64,000 nt of DNA from Owenia fusiformis (taxonomy: Eukaryota > Annelida > Polychaeta > Sabellida > Oweniidae), in the NCBI GenBank assembly GCA_903813345.2, contig CAIIXF020000080.1, positions 79,001 to 143,000 on the forward strand. Reading direction: 5' to 3'. The position numbers and the translations under genes were made by a program. Position 1 is the first letter of the stretch. Every line of letters starts with the position of its first letter. The notes under the pieces are model-generated. The model ran no database searches, was not told where the DNA came from, and was given only the letters and a program-made list of their open reading frames with translations. Shown here in pieces: positions 49,001 to 61,000 of the stretch.

Positions 49001-52000
49001 GGCCAACAACAGGAGGGGACGCATCCACTGTGAACGCATGCGAACTCGCAGTTGTATGTAAGCCAGCCCTGTTGTATGCCTACAATAAAGCCAATGAAAA
49101 CATCATTATCATTTACATTATTGTCTAAAGTGATGATATATTTTATATTACTTCATCACTGTATTACTATTTTGATTATATCTTCAATGCATCATTTTCC
49201 AGGAATCAATCCGTCAGATTATTTTTGAAAGAGTGTATTCTTGAATCCCTTGATGAACTTTCACTATTCAGAATAGAGCTAACTCAAAATGACGTACTTT
49301 GACAGTGACGTAGTACACATGCCCATCTAAAAGTTCGAGGTTAGCTATGTTGGACGTAGTTGATGTATATTTTGTCTGATATGGTCCACTGATATCTGAA
49401 AAGCCCGGTTCTGATCCAACAGACCAAGTGTAATGAATAATTCCACTCTCTTTATCCTCAAATACCCCTAACCATCTGGAATAAAAGCACACAGAACTAA
49501 AATATATAAGCTATCTCTCGTGGAAAAAGAAGATTTGAATATCATTGAACGCCATTCACAAAAGTGGTTACATAACAATTTCAAACAATAAAGGTCTCAA
49601 ACGTGATGAAAGATTACATTTTTAGCTTTTACCACTGTTTCAAAAAATGATGAAAAATACTTTCTCTGCATATATTTCTAAGTTTGTTGGTACCACTGGA
49701 GACCTCACTCGCACATGAGTCATTTGTGTTAGTTGTGGTGGGGTTGTATCCACAATGACTGGAGAACTACAGACTTGGGTCGATAATCCAACGAAGTTCG
49801 TGGCTAAATGCGAGTAGAAGGATTGTGATCTTCAACAGTCCATATTCATAAGTTATATATCACAGTAGAATATACAGGGTGGGCCAAAAAAACCACCCCC
49901 TAGCCATTATTCCTGATAAATATTTATTTTTTAACATGTACACCAACAATGATATATCATTTTAAAGGTAATTTAATTTGCAACACAATGATATATAATA
50001 GCACCATCTTCAACAACCCCATATAGAAATATAACCAATTATGTGACATGGGGGTCAAAAAACACCTTTTTAATTTTCATCAATTTTGCGAAGAATAGCC
50101 TACCAAATTTTACTGTTCAGTTAAAATTACAACATTGTCTCATAATTGGATATACAGGGTGATCACTAAGTTCTGGGAAGTTGTCTGTCATTTCAATATT
50201 TTTCAACCAATTCAGTTGAAACTTCCAGCAAATGTACATTGTATAATTCTGAATTGACAGACAATGTTTCATATACATATCACTTTTACAATTTATTTTA
50301 TAGTAATTATAAAAAAAGTAAAAGTGGTCAGCGGGTCAGCAAATTTTAACTGACGTTAATTTGGAAATATCCTACTAAAACATATTCATTTTGCCTAGAT
50401 GGTTGGTTCAAACTTATTGTACTAGAGGCAGAACAGTACTCTTGAAGTCATTTATTCAGAAGTATTCTTCATTGCTGGAAGGATCATTTCATTTATAATG
50501 ATTTCCATAGGCCTGGACGCCCATGCATTGTTGTCAAACCTAGTCCATAAAGTTGCTTTCCAGTCCTCCCCTTGGTATCCCTTGAAAATTTGCTCAAGCT
50601 GTTGAGATCATTCCCTCATTGGAACCAAACTTATGATGATCTCTCATATGATGCTTCAACAGTCAAATTTAGTGAACCTAATGGTGGTTCATCTGGGGAA
50701 ACATTATATGGTGAATATGGGGCATGAACAACTTGTGTGAACCCTAATTCTTCAAGACTAGTATGGACAATTTGAGGAATGGGAAGAAGCATAGTCATAA
50801 TGGAAGATAACTTCCCGCTATTTTGAGTCATGATTGGGCCTTTGAGAGTCTGACCAATGATAAGAAAATTGAGCAAAGTGGACTCTTATATCACAATACA
50901 GATGTTACTTTAAAAACTAAAGTGAGAAAAATGTGAAAAAATAAAAATCACAGAAATTTGTCCACCAAATAAATATTAATTAACCATACATTTGGATCAA
51001 GTAAATAAAAATGAATTCAAGTTTTGCTTGACCAGCTACGCCATTTGTCACGTTGCTATAGTAACAATAATTATCCATCGTTACATCATATGACAATGAA
51101 ACTGTTTTATCCAGCCCAAAACAATATTATCCATTTACCTTGAAAATTTCAAGTAGATTGGTTGAAAAGTAATGAAATGACAGATAAATTCCCAGAACTT
51201 AGTGATCACCCTGTAATATATTGTTTTCAATCAGTTTTTGAACCATGTATGATCAATAAACATGTGTATGCTTATAAAACAAATTAATTTCTTCTTAAGT
51301 CTGTCCAAATATGGCTCAATAGACCCACCCCCGGACCCATCCTCTGATCAGATTATTTGCTTAAGACGCCGATGCCATTTGTTGATGGCATAATAGATGG
51401 ATGTATGCCGAAGTACCATTCAACTGCTAGTTATTCTTTCTTTTAGTTCCTCTACATCCCTGATAAGCTGGGTATCTCTAAATACCAACTGTTCTAGATG
51501 CCCCCGGGTATGGTTATCAACATTATTGGCATCTGCACTGTCAGTTAGCCATTTGTCCGGGCTAGAGATGGTGTCATTTTGAATCTCCAAAAACTCCAGG
51601 GTAGCAATGAACCTGTGTGATGGAGCACTGTACTATCAGAAAATGAAATTTCTTTCACATGTTTTTATATCCTTGAGGAGTCCTTTTTTAACACCTCATG
51701 TCATAAACATTCAGAGTATACTTTCGCTCCCGGTTCAACAAAAACAGGGCCTGTGGGGTCTTTCCTTTTTGGGAAACACCGAGTGGACACCACTACCCTT
51801 TCAGAAAAATGTCATCTCGATTTGAGTAGCCTTTTATCGCAAATGTCCCTATTCTTGCTTACTGATTGTAGAGTCTATCCTGTTGATTACATGTATAGTA
51901 CTTGGGGCATTTAGAACAGTTGGTCTATGAAGATTACTCACCTATCAGGGATGTAGTCAAACTGAAAGAATGAATAATTAGGAGTTTGATGGTACTTCCG

Positions 52001-55000
52001 CAGAGATCCATCAATTATACCAATGGCTTTCGCATTGCGAATAATCCGATCAGAGGATGGGTCCGGGAGGTGGGTCTATGGAGCCATATTTGGACAGACT
52101 TAAGAAGAAATTAATTTGTTTTATAAGCATACACATGTTTATTGAGCATGTATGGTTCAAAAACTGAATCAAAACAATATATTTTATCCAATTATAGAAG
52201 ACTCATGACAATGTTACAATTTTTAACTGAACAGTAAAATTTGGTAGAAATAGGCTATTCTTCGCAAAATCGATGAAAATTGAAAAGGTGTTTTTTGACC
52301 CCCATGTCACATAAATAGTTATATCTCGATCCAGGGTTGTTAAAAATTGTCCTATTATATATCATTTTGTTGCAAATTAAATTATCTTTAAAATGATATT
52401 TCATTGTTGGTGTACATGTTAAAAAATGAATATTTATCAGGAATAATGGCTAGGGGGGGGGGGGGGGTTTGGCCCACCCTGTATTTAGGTCATATCCTTA
52501 AAGTTATCCTCAATATTATCCAGGAATGGTTATAATGTGCAGTTATACAGTTAAGAACAATGACCAGCGCTAGCTGATATGATAAAATAAATCGAACAGT
52601 GTAAGGCATTATTTACCTTTTATTGTAACGAAGTACTCCTGACCATTTGTGAGATTCAATCCTGTTATTGTATGACGTTTCCCTATTCCTATGGTAGTAA
52701 AGTCCACCACATCTACTCCATCCTTGTGCCCACCTTGAATCATTTTGGATCAAACAATAAGACTTATTACAGATTTGATAGAAGTATGATGTTTAATCTG
52801 CATGTTAGAATGTGTAACATGTATTGAGTTATACAGAGTGTTCCATATGTTTCAGGAATGATGCTGTATTTTATTGGTTTTCTTTTCAATCTAGCTGACT
52901 TTTTGACAAAATGTGTCCAAATATGTTGTGAATAAGTTGAAAAAGTTTCATATCATGAAACTCAGTAGACTGAAAAATATGGTTGCTGTAGTAACCTAGT
53001 GGTAGGGTATGTGGAGCAGGTGTAACAACGCGCAAAACATGACACTTTTGTAAAAATAGTAGTTTTTGTATAAAGTGTTCAAAGTATTTATTTGTCATAG
53101 TCTCATCAAACTTGTTGGAATTTAAAAGAATAAAGGTGGATTCCTGGAAATTAAAAATGTTATCACACCCTTTATTAGCCATCATCATTATTTCAGCATC
53201 TATCCCCTCTGCATTAGTTAGTGCTCTCACTGTTCTCAGATGTCCACATTTTGGATAATCGGTCTCAGTTTCCCTTCCAGATTTGAACCGCTTGTACCAC
53301 TCATAGACTCTAGAGGTTACCATCATTAAGTCCCCATGTGCATTTGTCAGGAGTTTAATTGTGTCTGCTGCAGAAAATTGTTATTCACATATGTCATGGC
53401 TTGTCACAGATTGTTATGTGTTGCCTAAGTCGAAGGTTTTCCTTTGCTAATGACTTTTTCACTTTTCAAGATGGCCGCTCGTCCAAAATGACCTGTGTTT
53501 ATTCTCCTTTGTGACTCATGACATGACAGGTATTTAAATTGTGATGTGATCAAGGGTGATTTTTTCTTCTTTTTTTATTAAAATTTTTATTCCCAAAAAT
53601 ATAACATATGAACATATAATACATTAAAAATATATATACAATACAAGTACAGAAAAACACTGAACTTCTTATAAAGTATTACAAAAACTTACTTCTTATA
53701 AAATATTACAAATTCTTTTTAACATATCAAAATCTATATTGAATTTATTTAGTAGAAATACACTGTTGTAGGATAAAAGGTCTGATAAAACTTGCTGTCT
53801 AAAATTAATTTGTCTCAAGACATCTGGCTTTTCATTAAGGTTTGTCCATTTTTTATATATTGAATTTGCAATAATACTTAAAATAATATTTCTGTTTCTA
53901 GTTTTTCTGTCTATTATGTTAAAACCAACAACAATGTGTTTCCATTGAACATTTAAATTCAAAATATCTCCAACATCTTCCCAAATATTTCTAACCTTCT
54001 GGCAATCAAAAATAAGATGTTTCGCAGTGTGATTTTCATTACAAAAAATGCAGGTTGAACTTATATTTCTGTTCCATTTACTAATCATGTATCCACAGTA
54101 TAAACAATTATGAAGAATTTAAAATTAAAATCAGAAATTTTTTTACATGGCATTTCTTTTATTTTTTGCCTGTATATGATTTTGAAATAATTATTTGTAT
54201 TTTCAAAATTGAACATTGTACTCCAAACATTTTCTAAATTTGATCTCTCGAACTGTTTATTTCTTAATATATTGTAGAAAAACTTTGACTTTTTTCCTTA
54301 TAATTTTTCATATTTTCCATTTACTATAAAATCACATTTATAAAATATATTAGTGAATTGAGCTCTATTTGTCTGTATATTTTTCATTGCCATTTTGATA
54401 GTACTTCTAATTATCATATATTCTTTAATCCAATTTCTTTTGTCATTCAACTTGTCAAAAACATACTTTTCACTAATAAAAATCCCTTTATCATCAAAAA
54501 AATCTTTCAGATATATAAATCCTGACTTAATCCAGTTTTTATAGAAAAGGATATCTTTTTTTCCATTTAAAATTGTTGTTTAACCAAACAATGTCACCAA
54601 ATGAGTGTTTTGATAATTCAATCTTATCTTTGCATTTATTGAAACATGAAAATATTTCCTTATAAAATTGAGAGTTTCTTAAAAAATCAAAATGTTCAAC
54701 TGAGTTTGTTTTTATGATATCTTTTATTTCAAAACCCATGTCTCTGATATACTCTTCAGGGATATTTTTCCATGCGGTTTTTGAGAATAATAGCCTTGGA
54801 ATCCAAGATGCCTTTAATGCATCGATTTTGGATTGAACATCTACAATGTTAAGCCCTCCATTTAATATGTCCCCAATTACTGTTTTCCTTTTAACACTTT
54901 CCTTTTTCCACAGAAAACCATATAGAATTGAATTTATTTTCTTAACTATTTTAGCTGGTACATTTAAGACTGTAAAATTATATACAAATTTTGATATACC

Positions 55001-58000
55001 TAAACTATTAATGATTATGGCTTTTCCGAATAAGGTCAGTTTTCTTTTTTTCCATGACTCAAACAATTTTTCAAAGTCGAAAATCTTTGGATCCCAATTT
55101 AATTTCTCACATTCTTTTTTATTGTGTCCTATGTAGATTCCTAGACATTTTATTGGTTCATTAGTAAAATTAATGTCTTTAAATTTAACTTCATTGTTTT
55201 TATATGTTCCCAGCCAAATACCAGATGTTTTACCCAGGTTAAGTTGAAGTCCTGATACTTTTGAAAATGCTTCAATTGTTTTAACTGCATGGAGTATTGA
55301 ATCTTTATTACCTAAAGTTAATGTTGTATCATCAGCATGTTGTATGATCTTGATTTCTCTTTCATTTATTTTAATTCCTTTTATATTTTCATTTTGATTT
55401 ATACCTTTGCTTAAAAACTCTACACATAACGTAAAAATTAAAGCTGATGCTGGGCATCCTTGTCGGACTCCCTTGTGTATTTCAACTTCTCTAGATAAAT
55501 TACCATTATTTTTTATAACTAATTTTGGATCGACATATAAAGTTTTTATCATATTTATGAATTTTGGTCCAAAGTTCAGTTTCTGCAATGTTTCAAACAT
55601 AAAGTCCCAATTTAAACTATCAAAAGCCTTTTTGAAGTCAATACATATTAGAACACCTTCTTTATTCTTGTTTTCAGTATATTCAATCAAATCAACTAAA
55701 AATCTTGCATTATTTCCTATAAATCTTCCCTCAATATAAGATGTTTGATTATTCCCAACTGGTTTTGAAATCACCCCTTGCAACCGATTTGCAATTACAA
55801 AAGCAATAATTTTATAATCGTAATTACTCAAACTTATGGGTCTATAGTTTCGCAAAAGTTCTCTATCACCCTTTTTGAAAAGTAAAGTCAAAATTGCTAA
55901 TTTCATTGATTCAGTTAGTTCTCCAAATTCAAAAGTTTCTTCTGACATCTCAAAGAAGGAATTTGCAATCTCATCCCAAAAGGATCAAGGGTGATGACAT
56001 TTTTTACTTTCTTGGAATCAACCTTCATTTTTGTTTAATTACTGACAAGTTTGATCCAACTCTGACAACCTAATACTTAGTCACACTTCGTACAAAAAAA
56101 CTATTTTTACAAATATTTCATATATTTTGCGCGTTGTTACACCTGCTCCACCTATCCTACCCCTAGGTTAATATAGAAACCATATAATTAAGACTACTAA
56201 ACTTCACGATATGAAACTTTCCCAACTTATTCAAATCATGTTTAGACACATTGTGTCAAAAATTCAGTTGGAAGGAAAAGAAAACCAATAAAACACAGCA
56301 TCATTCCTGAAACATATGGAACACCCTGTACTTTGTAGATGAAAATTTAACCTGCATGTCCGAATGTGTAACATGATTTTACTGGGTATAGATGTACATT
56401 TATCTTGCATGTCAGAAAGTGTAACATGATTTTGCTGGGTATAGATGTACATTTAACTGCATGTCAGAAAGTGTAACATGATTTTACTGGGTATAGATGT
56501 ACATTTAACTTGCATGTCAGAAAGTGTAACATGTGTTTAACTGGATATGTATGCACCTTTAAACTAGATGTCAGAATGTTAAAAAATGCTAAAAAATGCA
56601 AATACAAATGCAATGATTGATATTTGTATTGTAATTTGGGTGTTTTAGGGTTATAAATAATGAGTTTTATATTTTCTTCTCTCAAACGCACGAGTACTCC
56701 ACTCCTTTAATTGAACTGAACTGAACCATTATACTCCTCACTACTTGGTGCGGTATTATTAACTATAGATGCATCGTATCATTATGATAGTGCCACTGTA
56801 CTGTGTAAAGCTTGATAAATAATTAGTAAAAATAAGATATATGGCCACTTGCAACATCTTAACATAATTATTTTAATTATTCAACAATACGGAAAATACC
56901 GACCAACTGCAAACTGATAGTAGTTGATCCCAGGATGCTCGTCATTTGAGGAAGATCCTACGTCATCTATGTCTATGAATGGGCTCCAGGATACAGCTAT
57001 TTGACTTGATGATGTCTACAAAATATGGAAATGACACATCAGTTGAATTCTCCAAAAAGATGAATACATATTTTTTCCTTTGGTATATGGTCATAAAAAG
57101 AATATGCAAGTACAATGGGGTCTTAAAAGGAAAACAAAAATGGAGAAAAAAGTATTCTAAACTAGAAAGTAAAGTAAGTTAGCAAAAACTTACTACATAG
57201 AAGTGACACATTGTGTTAATATTTGAGGAAAGTAACTGTGTACCTGGTATGTTTCCCTGTCAAGTGGGTGTGTTTGTGAATGTATATATACACTCCCAGG
57301 ATCAGGTGGAGTCCAATCTACCTTGACACCATCACTACAAGCCTTAATTTCCGGATGATGTTCTTCAAACCGTTCGTGATATATTACAGTATCATTTGCA
57401 AATATGCAAACGAAGTAACTCGTCCCGTGATGTAATGTAAGGTTGTTAGCATTTATGCATTCGTCCTCAGTTTCACCACAAGAAATAGCATCGTGTATGT
57501 CACATAAGTTATTGGGAATAGCTCTCCCGTCAATTGATCCTGTTGATGATTCAATAACTACCCAGCTGTACTTTCCATGACGTAGAGATGGCCACACTGC
57601 TGATATAGTGTTTCTGCTAGAGGTATAGTCAGCATCATTCTCTTCCAATCGCTGGTTTTTGTTCCAAATTATAGGTCCTTAAACAGAATGGATGACAACG
57701 GGGATATTGTAATTTGAGACTAGTGTTTCATCATATTTCTATTTCAAAAATCAGAAAAATGTTTAAAGTAATATCAATTTTACATTTACCTTTAACATCA
57801 ACAATAACCATTCCATGTTTCTTATTTGTATTTATGTCATCACATGGTGTAATTGTTGCGCACTTTGTTGACGAGAGACCCGCAAAATTCCATCCGCGAA
57901 CACATACGTGCCAGCACTTTGTAGCAACAGTAGCATTTGAAAGATTGTTCTCCACTGTAAACGATACGTGGCAGTTTTCATAAATACCGTGCACTTCCTT

Positions 58001-61000
58001 CCATGGCTTGGCTATACCATTTGCTGAACTGTCCAATGAGAACGTCCATTCGTAAAATTCAATTGTCACGTGCTTTGTTTGCAAATTGGAGACATATTCG
58101 TCAAACATAACTGTGAATGTTGCCTCGCCATCATACCCGGTAATATTCATTGCGCCAGGTATTGGCGATTCGACTTGAATTGTTACCCCATTTGTGGACA
58201 GAGGAAGAAAGCATGATGCCGGAGTACATAACTTTACAACTGTTTTATATGATAGGCCTGGTGTCATTTCTAAGTTGGTCATAGTTATGTTGCTCCCTAT
58301 CGGCCTGACTTCAATAAACGGGCACTCAGGTATCCATATCATTGTATCTAAAATAACAAGCAAAATGTGTAAGTAGTATTTTCAAGGTAACCATGGAGAA
58401 CCATTGCAAAAATTGAAAACTGTCTCATATATAGTTCACAAAGGTTGTTTATGAACTTGGTGCAAACAGATATATGCCCAAGGACTAGGTGGAAACCTGC
58501 TATGCAGACGTGTTTGAACTTGGTGCAACTACAATTTGCTTTAATCCCCACCTTCAGCATATCGCTCTATTCTGTAAAAGCCATGGGTGATGTAAGGTAA
58601 ATGGGTCTTCGGAATCGTCCAATGAGCTGATATGTCTGTGAGGCTGGCTTGGAACATAATATCATCCTTGCATGGGAACTGTAAAAAATACCATCAACTT
58701 ACAGATTTAATTCCTGCTATTTGGAAGCACTTGGAACTTATTTTCCACTGGAGATATATGTACAAAAATGTAGCCTACTCGTATTCTACATTTTAAATAG
58801 TTTTTATACAAATTAATTAAATTATATGCGTTGGGAGAATCTGATTGAAACGTTACTTTCATAAATGTAAATTCCACGTATAAAACAGGTTTGCATTAGA
58901 CTGGAATAAGTAACTTATGTATAAATGCATACATTATCTTCAGTGCGATTCTTTGTGCCAGTACATCCCAGTCCATCAAAGATATCCATAGTGATACTTT
59001 GATTCGACGCCACAATTGTTACGCCATCTGATGATGCATTCACCGACCCAGTGAGTGACTGCGCAATCACAGTGGTGTAATATGTCTACAGTATATCAAA
59101 TAAATCAAAATTTGATATTATCATGGACACTGGGATGGCAGGGCAACTGCCTCATCAAAGTTTTACAGAAGTAAAACTTTTCAGACGTTCCAAACTTTGA
59201 AAATAAGATCAAAAACAAGTAATACACCTCCTTTAGGATACATTTGCCCAACTATTAATTTTGCCTCGCCTTATTTTCGATCTTATATAATGTATAATTA
59301 ACTAAGACAATTTTAAAACACAACTTGAAGACTAACATTATTTATTTATGCTTAAATGCGTAATATTCTCATACCATATACGTTTCCAAGTTCAACTTTG
59401 CTGCTTCATATTGAGTATCGTTCACATCTACGAATGCCATGACATCATCATGTCCTTTATGTGTGCCTATGCCCATCTTATACATGACAGAGAGATGAGG
59501 ATGCGTAAATCCACTCCATTTCGCTCTGATTGATGTAGATGACAGCTGATAATCTATGTCGTAGTCAAGCATTATCTGCAATGGAAGACAGACCCAAAAC
59601 ACATTTGTCTGTGTAAATATATGAAACCTCATATAAAAATAGATGAATCCCTTTTAAAACATTTTCAATACAGTAAAGTGTTTGTGTATTTTCCAGGCGT
59701 ATCTTGGTATTGTGAAATTAAAACCATGAAAGTAATGTAAATGATGTCAATAATAGTTGAAATATATAGACAATGGGTGACACATATATCACCTGTACCT
59801 CGTTTTCTATTTCGTCCTCTGGCAAGATATCCTTTACAATTCCAACATAGGGCAATGTGTTATAGTGAACGTATGGATCTGAGGAGACAATTGTTGACAA
59901 ACCAGCTGCATTTGTCACTTTTATGTAAGCTATAAATGTCTGAGGATGTGCAGGGTGAATGTCCAACTGACTGAGAAGAACCACTGAACAGTTATCGTTT
60001 GTGGCATTACAAGTAACTCCCGACATAACCGGACCAAAGTTAAGTATGTCTGTGTGGTACTCGTTTTTTCCTAAAATAGGATGTCTTGTTTTTCAAATTG
60101 GATTTTAGTGAAGGGAGCCTAGAAGATCAGGATATATTTATGGTTTTATATACTTCATCTAATGATTGAAACCTCTTTAGCAACTTCTACATCACATAAT
60201 AGCAACCTTTAAAAACTTAATACTAGTTTAATTATTCAATACCTATAGCAACTTCATAGTGTAATTGCTCGTCATCTTCAGCATCGTACACTTTAGACGA
60301 ATCCCAATATATTACTAAATAGTTCCCTTCCTCATCTATAGTAACGTCACTATCAAATATTGGACCGGTGATATCAATAACCAATGGTCCAAAGGCCTAA
60401 ATATACGATAATATTGTTTTTACTTTGGATCGATTCAATGAACAATACTCCGGTCGATGAATACGTTTTGAAAAACGGAGTCTTGGATCAAACGAATGTT
60501 CGTATCAATTTTGCATTGAATTCATTTACCTTTGACGTAGCAGCCTTAGCCCTGTTAGTTGCTTTTACGATGACATACATAAGCTGGCCCTCAGACAATG
60601 GCGGATGGTACAAGTTTAAAGTTGGTCTCTGGTTTGTTGATCTGAACGGCATTATATCTGGGGCAAGTAATGAACTTGTGCTGCTCATTCCTAGCTCAAA
60701 GTCAAATATCTCAGACTCCGTATCAAACCCTGTCCAGTTAACTGTTAACTAAAAAATAAGAAACATGCGAAGTGTAGCCTGCTATACCAGAAGGATTTGC
60801 TAATAGAGAGGGCGACTTTTGGGTATGGATGGGTCGTGTGTGAATCTAGGGGGATTGGGCCTCCCAGAAAATTTTCAAAATATACATTTTGCACTTATTT
60901 TTCAAAGTACTTACGGTACATACTGTATGGACACCTGAGAAACTATACATTGTATAGAATTAAATGTAATATGAGAAAATATATATTTTATGCTTGATGT

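Larger units (their letters stand above)
52790..56580. repeat. ~55-bp minisatellite split by a mariner element
   Basis: Four to five units of a sequence close to atttaactgcatgtcagaaa followed by gtgtaacatgattttactgg lie at 56335-56575. One further unit (ttaatctgcatgttagaatg, then tgtaacatgtattgagt) lies at 52790-52833, on the other side of the mariner, so the array existed before the insertion. It is in the intron between repeat-protein exons 56904-57015 and 52617-52733. Confidence 0.75.

Noticed and set aside
54846-55739. Plus-strand ORFs of 96 and 110 codons
   Set aside because: Antisense shadows of the Tx1/L1-like reverse transcriptase.
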